A DNA stretch of 64,000 nt from Pseudoleptotrichia goodfellowii (GTDB lineage Bacteria; Fusobacteriota; Fusobacteriia; Fusobacteriales; Leptotrichiaceae). The notes under the pieces are model-generated. The model saw only the letters and a program-made list of their open reading frames with translations. It had not been told where the DNA came from and did not search any database. The position numbers and the translations under genes were made by a program. Position 1 is the first letter of the stretch, and each line of letters opens with the position of its first letter. Of this stretch, positions 9,992 to 18,306 are shown piece by piece. The stretch lies in assembly GCF_007990505.1 (NCBI RefSeq), contig NZ_AP019822.1, forward strand, positions 124,001 to 188,000, in the 5' to 3' direction.

Positions 9992-10480
9992 ATGATAAAT
10001 ATGGAAAGAATAGCAAGTTTTCAAGTGGATCATATAAGACTTAATAGAGGACTTTATGTATCGAGAATAGATGAAGTAAACGGAAATTATTTAACAAGTT
10101 TTGATATAAGAATGAAACTTCCTAATAGAGAGCCTGTAATCAACATAGCCGAATTACATACAATGGAACATTTGGGAGCGACATTTTTGAGAAATCATCC
10201 TGTTTGGAAAAATGAAATTGTATATTTCGGTCCTATGGGATGCAGAACAGGATTCTACCTTATTTTAAAAGGGAAACTTGAATCAAAAGATATAATTGAT
10301 TTGATGAAAGAATTGTATAAATTTATGGCGGAATTTGAAGGGGCAATTCCCGGTGCAACGGCAATAGAGTGCGGAAATTACTTGGATCAGAATTTACCTA
10401 TGGCAAAGTTTGAAGCTAAAAAATATTTGGAAGAAACATTGAATAATTTGAAGGAAGAGAATTTGAATTATCCTGAATAG
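9992..10480 (+). CDS. luxS: S-ribosylhomocysteine lyase LuxS
   Basis: The 162-residue protein has the metal-binding HTMEH motif (IAELHTMEHLGATF) and the downstream active-site GPMGCRTGFYL with the catalytic cysteine. It splits S-ribosylhomocysteine into homocysteine and DPD, the precursor of autoinducer-2, so it serves both the methyl cycle and possible quorum signalling. Two starts are possible: ATG 9992 (five bases after AGAGG) or ATG 10001 (three residues shorter). A palindromic repeat lies just upstream and could influence the transcript. Confidence 0.96.
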   Translation: MINMERIASFQVDHIRLNRGLYVSRIDEVNGNYLTSFDIRMKLPNREPVINIAELHTMEHLGATFLRNHPVWKNEIVYFGPMGCRTGFYLILKGKLESKDIIDLMKELYKFMAEFEGAIPGATAIECGNYLDQNLPMAKFEAKKYLEETLNNLKEENLNYPE

Positions 10481-10483
10481 AAT

Positions 10484-10507
10484 CAAGCTTTTTTTGAAAA
10501 AAGCTTG
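10484..10507 (+). terminator. Hairpin after luxS
   Basis: CAAGCTTTTTT (10484-10494) pairs with AAAAAAGCTTG (10497-10507). It is a nearly perfect short stem four bases after the luxS stop. The T-run lies inside the stem rather than after it, so its strength as a terminator is uncertain. Confidence 0.5.
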
Positions 10508-10525
10508 GCAAAAAACTGAACAACT

Positions 10526-10623
10526 CAATTTTTTCTAAAATCAAAAGCAATGAATTTAATTATAAAAACAAAATGAGATGTTTTTATTACATTAAATTCA
10601 TCGCTTTTTCAAAGAAAAAATTG
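10526..10623. repeat. 98-base imperfect inverted repeat
   Basis: CAATTTTTTCT (10526-10536) is the exact reverse complement of 10613-10623, and ATGAATTTAAT (10550-10560) of 10591-10601, with an AGC/GCT match between. The whole can fold into one long stem-loop. It could be a decayed miniature element; no target duplication is obvious. Confidence 0.5.
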
Positions 10624-10643
10624 AATGTTGTCAGATAGAAAAA

Positions 10644-10786
10644 ATGAAAGAAGGAGAAAAATACGATATTGTATTAGAAAAATAAAAAATTTGGATAAAG
10701 TTATTTATATTTCTAATTCGATAGATGTTGAATTAGATAAAAATTTGTTGAATAAATTTAGGGAAAACAGGATTGAAGTTGAATAA
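10644..10786 (+). pseudogene. Remnant of a small gene, frameshifted
   Basis: An ATG at 10644 opens MKEGEKYDIVLEK and stops at TAA. Adding one A in the run at that stop would continue in frame as IKNLDKVIYISNSIDVELDK and end at the TAA of 10784-10786. This suggests a one-base loss in an A-run. There is no good ribosome site. The product, about 47 residues when repaired, is not recognised. Confidence 0.3.
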
Positions 10787-10800
10787 TTTGAGGAAAAGAG

Positions 10801-11508
10801 ATGATTTTATTGAAAAAGATGATAATTTTGTTTTTAGCAGTTTTTTCGTTATCATTTTCATTTGAACTGAAAAAGGAGAATTTTGAAGTTACGAAAAATA
10901 AAAATATTAAAATAACTCAAGAAGAAATAAAAAATATAAGTTTTGATGTTATTGAAAAAATAAATCAGAACTTAATTGAAAGAAATGAAACAAAAAATAA
11001 AATGATAAAATACAGTGAAACAAGGAATTTGACAACTAATAAAGAAAATTTTAAAGTTAGTTATCCTGATATTTTGCTGAATGAAAAAATTGCTGAAAAA
11101 ACAATAATTGAAATAAAAAAAATTAATTTTAATTCAAAAAACAAATTGGAAGTTACATATGAGGAAAGAGTTCCTAATATGTTTGATATCATGTTTTCAG
11201 AAGAGTTGAATAAATTATTGGAAGATAAGATAAAGGAAAAATTCGGTTATAAATTAGATGAAGAAAAAATCGAAAAATTATCTATTGAAGAAAAAAATAA
11301 ATTGAATATAATAATTTTATCTGTAACCAGAGAAGAAATGCTTAAAAGATTGGAAACTGATAAATTTAAATATATAGTTAGTAAAACTAAAGCAATTTTT
11401 AAAAAAGGAAACGGGAAATGGGAACTTAAAGATGAAGAAACCTTGGATATTGAAAACTTTGATATTCCATTTCTTAAAATGAAAGAAGGAAATAATGAAA
11501 ATAATTGA
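10801..11508 (+). CDS. Secreted or envelope protein of unknown function
   Basis: The 235-residue product begins with a typical signal peptide (MILLKKMIILFLAVFSLSFS, cleavage near FSFEL). The rest is very rich in lysine and glutamate with alternating helices and strands; no family motif is recognised. GAGGAAAAG lies just before the ATG. The last 14 bases overlap the start of tatD, so the two are translationally coupled and co-transcribed. Export across the inner membrane is inferred; the function is unknown. Confidence 0.75.
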   Translation: MILLKKMIILFLAVFSLSFSFELKKENFEVTKNKNIKITQEEIKNISFDVIEKINQNLIERNETKNKMIKYSETRNLTTNKENFKVSYPDILLNEKIAEKTIIEIKKINFNSKNKLEVTYEERVPNMFDIMFSEELNKLLEDKIKEKFGYKLDEEKIEKLSIEEKNKLNIIILSVTREEMLKRLETDKFKYIVSKTKAIFKKGNGKWELKDEETLDIENFDIPFLKMKEGNNENN

Positions 11509-12253
11509 TACGCATACTCATATATACGATGAGCGTTTTGAAGAGGATTTTGATACTGTCATGAAGAATATAGAAGAACAGATGGAAGGCATTGTCAGTA
11601 TCGGATTTGATCCGGAAAGCTCTAAAAAGAGCATAGAACTTGCCAATAAATATTCTTTTGTTCATGCGGTAATAGGAGTGCATCCTGTAGATATAAAAAA
11701 ATACAATGATGAAGTAGAAAAAGAATTGGAAAAACTGGCTTTTACAGAAAAAAAAGTTGTAGCAATAGGGGAAATAGGGCTTGATTATCATTGGATGGAG
11801 GATCCTGAAGAAGTCCAGAAAGAAGGTTTCAGAAAGCAGATAGAACTTGCTGAAAGAGTGAAGCTTCCTATTGTAATTCATACGAGAGAAGCACTTCAGG
11901 ATACCCTTGATATTTTGAGGGAATATAAGAATGTCGGAGGAATTTTGCATTGCTATCCCGGATCTTATGAAGCTGCAAATCCTTTTCTAGACAGATATTA
12001 CATAGGAGTAGGAGGGACTGTAACTTTTAAAAATAACAAAAAAACAAAAGAGCTTGTGAAAGAGCTTTCCCTTGATAAAATCGTACTTGAAACTGACTGC
12101 CCTTATTTAACACCTGTTCCTTTCAGAGGAAAGAGAAACGAGCCTGTTTATACAAAATATGTAGCTGAAGAAATAGCAAGGATAAAAGAAATATCAGTTG
12201 AAGAAGTAATAAATATTACTACGGAAAACGCAAAAAAAATATACGGTATATAA
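11495..12253 (+). CDS. tatD: TatD family metal-dependent hydrolase (DNase)
   Basis: This 252-residue TIM-barrel protein has the metal-binding motifs of the TatD family: DTHTH near the N-terminus (residues 4-8), GEIGLDYHW around residue 91, HTREA around 129, HCYPG around 152 and ETDCPYLTP around 203. TatD proteins are 3'-5' exonucleases acting on DNA and RNA. GGAAATA precedes the ATG, which lies inside the end of the preceding secreted-protein gene. Confidence 0.93.
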   Translation: MKIIDTHTHIYDERFEEDFDTVMKNIEEQMEGIVSIGFDPESSKKSIELANKYSFVHAVIGVHPVDIKKYNDEVEKELEKLAFTEKKVVAIGEIGLDYHWMEDPEEVQKEGFRKQIELAERVKLPIVIHTREALQDTLDILREYKNVGGILHCYPGSYEAANPFLDRYYIGVGGTVTFKNNKKTKELVKELSLDKIVLETDCPYLTPVPFRGKRNEPVYTKYVAEEIARIKEISVEEVINITTENAKKIYGI

Positions 12254-12360
12254 TTAACAGAAAGTAATTTTAGGGATTATTGCACTTTGATTAAAGGCTG
12301 ATAAAGTATAAAATATTTGAAAATTTTTGACGGATTATACTTTGTCTAAGGGAGAAATTT

Positions 12361-12726
12361 ATGGAAATATACGGAATAGGTACCGATATTATAGAAATAA
12401 GCAGAATAAAAGAAGCTCTTCACAGAACGGAATCTTTTAAGAAAAAAGTATACACTGAAAAAGAAATAGAGTATATAGAAAAAAAGAAAAATCCTTATGC
12501 AAGTTTTGCAGGGAGATTTGCCGGAAAAGAAGCTGTTTCTAAAGCATTGGGAACAGGAGTAAGGGGATTTTCTTTAAAAGATGTAGAGATTTTAAATAAC
12601 GAATTGGGGAAGCCTGATGTTATACTGTATAATGAATTGCTTAATATTGCAAAAGATATGAAAATACAGATAAGTATATCACACAGTAAAGAATACGCAG
12701 TTTCTACAGTAATTATTTACAAGTAA
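12361..12726 (+). CDS. acpS: Holo-acyl carrier protein synthase
   Basis: The 121-residue protein transfers 4'-phosphopantetheine from CoA to acyl carrier protein. It has the family's GIGTDIIEISRI start (magnesium-binding aspartate at residue 8), FAGRFAGKEAVSKALGTG with the catalytic glutamate, and the C-terminal ISISHSKEYAVSTVI. Length is typical. The preceding 107 bases hold an AAAGTATA/TATACTTT inverted repeat (about 12305-12343) but no convincing promoter. Confidence 0.95.
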   Translation: MEIYGIGTDIIEISRIKEALHRTESFKKKVYTEKEIEYIEKKKNPYASFAGRFAGKEAVSKALGTGVRGFSLKDVEILNNELGKPDVILYNELLNIAKDMKIQISISHSKEYAVSTVIIYK

Positions 12727-12747
12727 AACGGATTTTGGGAGAAAGTT

Positions 12748-14001
12748 ATGTTAAAAAAAATTTTAGAAAAAAAAATAATAAAAATAGTATTGTTTACTTT
12801 AATATTTACAGTAGGAAGTTTATCTTTTGCTGTAGATAAGGTAAAAATTGAGTATTTTGGAAGAAAAGACTGTAAAAATTGTGCAAATTTGGAAAGGTTT
12901 TTAGAGAAGCTTTCAAGTGAGAGAAATGACTTTGAATATGTAGAGTATAAAATTGACGAAAATAAAGAAAATAAAAGCTTTTTTGACGAAGTTACAACAA
13001 AATTGAAACTCGTAAAAGGGACGCCTGTAATTTATATAAATGAAAATATTATACAGGGATTCAATACTCCCGAAACTACAGGACAGGAAATTATAAAACT
13101 AATAGATAGCGGGAAGACAAAAAACTCAATTCCTTCTTTGGAAGAATATGTAAAAAACGGGAAATATACAAATATAAGTAATAACGGAGCAGTCTGTGAA
13201 GGGGACGGAGTCTGTGAAATACCGGGATTTACAAAAGATGCTTCCAAACAGGTAATTGTAAATATTCCGTTTATAAATAAAAGCATCGATTTGACTGATT
13301 ATTCGCTGCCTGTGATGTCTTTGATTTTAGGAACTGTAGACGGTTTCAATCCTTGTGCAATGTGGGTTCTTGTGTTATTTTTGACTGCACTTATTGCTGT
13401 GGGAAGTAAAACAAAAATGTTCAGAGTAGCAGGATTATTTATTCTTGCCGAAGCGGTTATGTATTTTCTCATACTTAATGCGTGGCTTTATACGTGGGAT
13501 TTTGTCGGGCTTGATAAATGGATCACACCGATTGTCGGTATTGTCGGTATAATCGGAGGACTGTTCTTTATAAGAAATTATATGAAAAAAGGTGATGAAT
13601 TGTCATGCGAAGTAACAGACTTTAAAAAACGGGCTAAAATATCCAATCAGATAAAAGATATAGCGAATAAGCCTTTTACAATATTGACTGCTCTCGGAAT
13701 AATCGGACTTGCATTATCTGTAAATGTAATAGAGTTCGCATGCTCTGTGGGAATACCTCAGACTTACACGAAAATACTGCAAATAAACAATATCTCTTTT
13801 GTGCAGCGACAGCTTTACACTTTTATATATATTATAGGGTATATGATAGACGATATAATAGTGTTCGGTCTTGCATTACTTAGTGTAAATAAACTCCAGC
13901 TCACAACAAAATACTCTAAATGGGTAAATCTGTTTGGTGGGATATTAATGGTTATTTTGGGATTGATATTGCTCTTGAAGCCGAGTTTGTTGGTTGTTTA
14001 G
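12748..14001 (+). CDS. Thioredoxin-like domain fused to a CcdA/DsbD-type membrane protein
   Basis: This 417-residue protein starts with a signal or anchor (residues 1-28). A glutaredoxin/thioredoxin-like domain follows, with a CKNC active site (Cys42, Cys45) and a cis-proline TPVIYI motif. A linker holds another cysteine pair (CEGDGVC, near residue 148). The C-terminal half has about six membrane segments with the two conserved cysteines of the CcdA/DsbD family (FNPCAMWVL and EFACSVG). In that family the membrane cysteines carry electrons from cytoplasmic thioredoxin to the periplasm. The layout suggests a self-contained thiol relay. It lies 21 bases after acpS and is followed by a terminator. 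Confidence 0.85.
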   Translation: MLKKILEKKIIKIVLFTLIFTVGSLSFAVDKVKIEYFGRKDCKNCANLERFLEKLSSERNDFEYVEYKIDENKENKSFFDEVTTKLKLVKGTPVIYINENIIQGFNTPETTGQEIIKLIDSGKTKNSIPSLEEYVKNGKYTNISNNGAVCEGDGVCEIPGFTKDASKQVIVNIPFINKSIDLTDYSLPVMSLILGTVDGFNPCAMWVLVLFLTALIAVGSKTKMFRVAGLFILAEAVMYFLILNAWLYTWDFVGLDKWITPIVGIVGIIGGLFFIRNYMKKGDELSCEVTDFKKRAKISNQIKDIANKPFTILTALGIIGLALSVNVIEFACSVGIPQTYTKILQINNISFVQRQLYTFIYIIGYMIDDIIVFGLALLSVNKLQLTTKYSKWVNLFGGILMVILGLILLLKPSLLVV

Positions 14002-14043
14002 AGAATGCTTAAATGAAAACTTGTTAATATCAAATTTTATTGA

Positions 14044-14110
14044 TTTAGAAAAAATAAGGCTGTATTAAGATGGGATTTTTCCGTTTTTACGGCTTTTTTT
14101 ATTTCTAAAT
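14044..14110 (+). terminator. Long imperfect terminator hairpin
   Basis: TTTAGAAAAAATAAGGCTGT (14044-14063) pairs imperfectly with ACGGCTTTTTTTATTTCTAAA (from 14089). An inner CCGT/ACGG stem is followed by seven T residues. It ends the acpS transcript and separates it from the PTS operon. Confidence 0.65.
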
Positions 14111-14186
14111 TTATTGCTTTTAAATATAATTTCAAATAAAAGCAAAAAGAAAAATCTTTTCACTAAAATTTGAAAAATTACAAATC

Positions 14187-14214
14187 TTGAAAAAAACGAA
14201 ATTTAGGATATATT
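14187..14214 (+). promoter_or_regulatory. Candidate promoter of the PTS/mannosidase operon
   Basis: TTGAAA (14187-14192) and TATATT (14209-14214) are 16 bases apart, with the start codon about 23 bases further on. A TATTAT two bases later is an alternative -10. No RNA antiterminator hairpin of the BglG type is obvious in the short leader. Confidence 0.45.
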
Positions 14215-14236
14215 ATATTAATACAGGGAGAAAGAT

Positions 14237-16315
14237 ATGGTAAAAAAAAGACATTTTGAAATTATTAACTTGATGATAAATTCTAAAAATGGAATTACGA
14301 TAAGAAATATTGCCGATTTGTATAATATGACCGAAAGAAGTATTCGCTACGATATTGATGAGTTGAACATATTTTTTAAAGAGAAAAATTGTAGAAATAT
14401 TATTGAGATTAATAATAATAAATTAAAAATTTTGTATGTCAAAAAGGAAATTGAAAAAATCATTTATAAGATTAGTATTGAAGAATATTATTTATCCGAA
14501 GAAGAGAGAATAAATGTACTTTCTTATGAAGTATTTTTATTGAAAAATGAGTTTATTTTACAGTATTTCAGTAAAAAATATAATTTGAGCAAAACGACAA
14601 TAAGATATTCACTCAAAGAAGTGAACCATATTGTTAGGGAATATAATTTAACAATTGATATGAGTAACAAAGGATATAAAGTTGTAGGAAATGAAGTAAA
14701 TATAAGAAAATATATAATAAATATATTGAGAAAATATTTGAAAATCATAAAAGAAAAAAATACGGAATATAATCCTTATACAAATATTATAGAGCAATTT
14801 TTATCAAAAAATGATATGGAATTTTTTAAAGTATTAGTTGGGAAAATTTTAAATAAAACAGGGAAAACTGTAAGTGATGAAGCTTTTGAAACACTGCAGT
14901 TATTTCTTTTGACTTCGGTAGTAAGAAATGAAAAAAATCTGAAAATAAAAGAAGATGTAGAAAATAAGCTATTCCTTTCAAAAACGACTGAATTTATTGA
15001 AATACAGGAAATTTTGAAAAAAATAAAAAATATAGAAGAAAAAGATATTTATTATTTTGTTGATTTTTTTCTGGGTTCATATTCATATAATCCAGACTAT
15101 TCTTATTTTTTAAACTGGGTCTTAATGGAAAGTCTGATAGAACAGTTTTTAGTAGAGTTAAGCAAGGAGTTAAAAATAAATCTTGTTACAGATATAATTT
15201 TAAGAAAAGAATTACTTAATCATTTAAAGCCCGCAATTTACAGAATGAAAAATAAATTTAAATTGACGGAAAGCGTATTAAAAGAGGTAAAGGAGCAATA
15301 TTCAGATTTGTATAATAAGACTACTTTAAGTTTAAAAGTGATTTCCGATTTTGTAAATATACCTTTTGATGAAGATGAGGCAGCATTTATAACGATTATG
15401 GTGCAAAGAGCCGTAACAAGAAACAGTCAGTCTGTATTGTCCAAAAAAGAACCTGATATATTAATTGTTTGCGGTTTAGGTTACAGCAGCTCGAGGTTTT
15501 TATATGAAAATATAAATAATCAGTTTCAGGTAAATATAATTGATATTATTCCGTTTAATCAACTGGAAAATTATAATTATCTGAAAAAGGCCGATATCAT
15601 TATATCAACGTTGGATTTCAGTTTGGACGGCATTGATGTGATAACTGTCAATCCGATAATGAATAATAATGATATTGTAAAATTAAAGAATTATGGATTA
15701 ACAGAAAGAAAAAACAAAATAAAACTTTCGGAATTGATAAGTTTTGTAAAAAATATTTCTGATGAAAAAGAATTAAAAAAAAGACTGATAAAGAATTTCG
15801 GAGAAAATATCTATGATGATACGGAAAAGAAAAAAGATGACAAAAAAAGTTTTGTAAATTTGCTGTCCGAAGAAAATATTAAGTTAAATACAGAAGTCAC
15901 AAATTTAAACGAACTTATAGAATTTACAGGACAGGTAATGATTAATTCGGGACTTGTAAAGGAAGATTACATCGAGGAGTTAAAAAATCAAATTGCTCAA
16001 TACGGTAAATATATTTTAATAGGAGAAAAAACGATTTTGCCTCACGGCCAACTTTTGAAAAATGTTAAGAAGACAGGTTTTTCCCTAATAACGTTAAAAG
16101 AAGGAATAGATTTTTTCGGCAGTGAAGTAAAAATTGTAATATGTCTTGCTTCACGGCATACAGAAGAGCATTTACAGGCTATTCTTGAATTAAATGGATA
16201 TTTAAAAAATTCCGATTTTGAAAAAGAATTGTTAAATAAAAAAACATCGAAAGAAGTAATGGATTATCTAAAAATTTTAAATAAGCAGGAGAGTAAAAAT
16301 GAAAAATTTTATTGA
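14237..16315 (+). CDS. PRD-containing PTS transcriptional regulator (LicR/MtlR/BglG type)
   Basis: The 692-residue protein has N-terminal helix-turn-helix domains (residues 1-130), two PTS regulation domains (about 185-400), an EIIB-like domain with the phosphocysteine motif LIVCGLGYSSSRFL (near residue 415) and a C-terminal EIIA-like domain with ILPHGQLL (near residue 598). Proteins of this design activate sugar operons and are controlled by phosphorylation from the PTS. The gene overlaps the following EIIA gene by 17 bases, so it heads the operon and is very likely the local activator. The related E. coli mng locus instead uses a GntR-type repressor. Confidence 0.9.
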   Translation: MVKKRHFEIINLMINSKNGITIRNIADLYNMTERSIRYDIDELNIFFKEKNCRNIIEINNNKLKILYVKKEIEKIIYKISIEEYYLSEEERINVLSYEVFLLKNEFILQYFSKKYNLSKTTIRYSLKEVNHIVREYNLTIDMSNKGYKVVGNEVNIRKYIINILRKYLKIIKEKNTEYNPYTNIIEQFLSKNDMEFFKVLVGKILNKTGKTVSDEAFETLQLFLLTSVVRNEKNLKIKEDVENKLFLSKTTEFIEIQEILKKIKNIEEKDIYYFVDFFLGSYSYNPDYSYFLNWVLMESLIEQFLVELSKELKINLVTDIILRKELLNHLKPAIYRMKNKFKLTESVLKEVKEQYSDLYNKTTLSLKVISDFVNIPFDEDEAAFITIMVQRAVTRNSQSVLSKKEPDILIVCGLGYSSSRFLYENINNQFQVNIIDIIPFNQLENYNYLKKADIIISTLDFSLDGIDVITVNPIMNNNDIVKLKNYGLTERKNKIKLSELISFVKNISDEKELKKRLIKNFGENIYDDTEKKKDDKKSFVNLLSEENIKLNTEVTNLNELIEFTGQVMINSGLVKEDYIEELKNQIAQYGKYILIGEKTILPHGQLLKNVKKTGFSLITLKEGIDFFGSEVKIVICLASRHTEEHLQAILELNGYLKNSDFEKELLNKKTSKEVMDYLKILNKQESKNEKFY

Positions 16316-16733
16316 TATAAATAATATGGTTTTAGATTTAGAAACTGAAGATAAAAATCTGATAATAAATAAAATGGTAGAAACAATTCTCGAAAAAAAT
16401 CTAATTGATAAGGAAAAATTTATTAGAGATGTTTTGAAAAGGGAGGAAACTGAAAATACTGTTGTAGGGTTTAAAGTAGCAATTCCTCATGGAAAATCGG
16501 AATATATAAAATCTCCACAAATAGTATTTGCCAAATTAAAAAAGGAAATTTTTTGGGGGGATCCTGAAGAAAAAGTAAAATATATATTTTTGCTGGGAGT
16601 TCCTGCAGCTTCGGCAGGAGAGCATATTGAAATTCTGATGAAATTATCGAAAAAAATACTTGATGGAAAATTTAGGGAAAAACTGGAAAATACAAACGAT
16701 AAAAAAGAGTTATTAAAAATTATTTTAGAATAG
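16299..16733 (+). CDS. PTS fructose/mannitol-family EIIA component
   Basis: This 144-residue single domain has the EIIA phosphorylation site in VAIPHGKSEY (His64), preceded by the REETENTVVGFKVAIPHG block typical of the fructose family. It takes phosphate from HPr and passes it to EIIB. AGGAG is upstream within the end of the regulator gene, which it overlaps by 17 bases. EIIB follows 13 bases later. Confidence 0.93.
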   Translation: MKNFIDINNMVLDLETEDKNLIINKMVETILEKNLIDKEKFIRDVLKREETENTVVGFKVAIPHGKSEYIKSPQIVFAKLKKEIFWGDPEEKVKYIFLLGVPAASAGEHIEILMKLSKKILDGKFREKLENTNDKKELLKIILE

Positions 16734-16746
16734 AGGAGATGAAATT

Positions 16747-17055
16747 ATGAAAAAAATTGTGGCAGTTTGTGCATGTCCGATGGGCCTGGCACATACATTT
16801 ATGGCGGCGGATTCTTTGGAAAAGGCTGCAAAAGAATTAGGAGTAGAAATTAAAATAGAAACTCAGGGAGCGGACGGAGTTCAAAATGAATTGACAAAAA
16901 AAGACATTACCGAAGCAGATGCGGTTATTTTAGCGTTGGCTATTACACCACAGGGCATGGAACGTTTTGAGGATTGTGATCCTTATGAAATAACTTTAAA
17001 AGAGGCTATTCGTGGGGGAAAAGAAATTCTGGAAGAAATAGTAAGTGAATTATAG
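16747..17055 (+). CDS. PTS fructose-family EIIB component
   Basis: The 102-residue protein has the fructose-type EIIB signature CACPMGLAHT, where Cys10 is the phosphorylated residue, and the PQGMERF segment. It phosphorylates the sugar carried by EIIC. It is short and complete as a separate polypeptide; in E. coli MngA the A, B and C domains are fused. GAGGAG lies upstream of the ATG. Confidence 0.94.
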   Translation: MKKIVAVCACPMGLAHTFMAADSLEKAAKELGVEIKIETQGADGVQNELTKKDITEADAVILALAITPQGMERFEDCDPYEITLKEAIRGGKEILEEIVSEL

Positions 17056-17124
17056 TATAAAAAATGAAATAAAAAATAAACAGCAGGTATGTAACAATAC
17101 TTGACTTAAAGAGGAGGTACCGAA

Positions 17125-18306
17125 ATGGCTCAATTAAAAAGAAGAAAAAACAGTTTTTGGCAGGAGTTTTACAAACATCTTATGACAGGGATATCCTATA
17201 TGATACCCGTATTAATAATGGGAGGACTTATCGGAGCATTTTCACAGGTTATTCCTTATGTCATATTTAAAATAGAACCGAATGTTTCTATTTTGGATGC
17301 TATAAAAACAGGCCAATACACAGGAATGAACTTACAGTTATTGAAACTTGCCTCACTTATGGAAAGTTTCGGATTTACATTGTTTGGTTTTGCAATCCCT
17401 ATGTTTGCAGCGTTTGTCGCTAATTCTATAGGTGGGAAAACTGCATTAGCGGCAGGATTTATAGGAGGATATGTAGCAAATAAGCCGATTTCTGTTGTCG
17501 GAATGGTAGATGGGGCATGGGATAAAATCACTCCCGTTCCTTCAGGATTTTTAGGAGCATTTATTGTTGCTGTGATAATAGGGTATTTTGTTAAATATTT
17601 AAATAAAAATATCAATTTACCGAAAAATTGGTTGGCATTTAAGTCGACGTTCTTAATTCCTTTATTGGCTTCGTTATTTTGTATGGTAGTAATGGTATTT
17701 GTTATAACTCCGTTAGGAGGTTGGATAAATTTACAAATTAGAGCATTGTTGGAAGCAGCAGGAGCAGCAGGACAATTTGCTTATGCTCTTGTATTATCTG
17801 CAACTACAGCTTTCGACTTAGGAGGTCCTGTCAATAAAGCAGCAGGTTTTGTAGCTTTGGGATTTACAACAGAAAAGGTTCTGCCTATTACTGCAAGAAC
17901 AATAGCTATAGTAACACCGTCAATAGGTTTGGGGCTTTCGACTTTGATAGACAGAAAACTTGTAGGAAGAAGAGTATATAACAGTGAATTTTATGATGCA
18001 GGAAAAACATCAATTTTCTTGGCATTTATGGGAATTTCTGAAGGAGCAATACCGTTTGCTTTGGAAAATCCGGGATTTACTATACCATTGTATGTTGTAT
18101 CATCTGTGATAGGAGCATTTTCAGGCATAGCTTTGGGAGCGGTACAATGGTTTCCTGAATCTGCAATATGGGCATGGCCTCTTGTAAAAAATCTTCATTC
18201 TTATATTTTGGGAATAGCTATAGGTTCTGTTATAATAGCGGTATGTAATGTTTTATACAGAAATAAATTAATAAAAGACGGAAAGTTGGAAATCGATGAG
18301 TATTAA
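17125..18306 (+). CDS. PTS fructose-family EIIC permease
   Basis: This 393-residue membrane protein begins LMTGISYMIPVLIMGGLIGA, the standard start of fructose-family EIIC domains, and has about nine to ten hydrophobic segments. The conserved GPVNKAAG and GISEGAIPFA motifs of this family are present. It imports and, with EIIB, phosphorylates its sugar. A GAGGAGG ribosome site precedes the ATG. The last 11 bases overlap the alpha-mannosidase gene. The coupling with a GH38 enzyme points to 2-O-alpha-mannosylglycerate or another mannoside as substrate (inference). Confidence 0.92.
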   Translation: MAQLKRRKNSFWQEFYKHLMTGISYMIPVLIMGGLIGAFSQVIPYVIFKIEPNVSILDAIKTGQYTGMNLQLLKLASLMESFGFTLFGFAIPMFAAFVANSIGGKTALAAGFIGGYVANKPISVVGMVDGAWDKITPVPSGFLGAFIVAVIIGYFVKYLNKNINLPKNWLAFKSTFLIPLLASLFCMVVMVFVITPLGGWINLQIRALLEAAGAAGQFAYALVLSATTAFDLGGPVNKAAGFVALGFTTEKVLPITARTIAIVTPSIGLGLSTLIDRKLVGRRVYNSEFYDAGKTSIFLAFMGISEGAIPFALENPGFTIPLYVVSSVIGAFSGIALGAVQWFPESAIWAWPLVKNLHSYILGIAIGSVIIAVCNVLYRNKLIKDGKLEIDEY

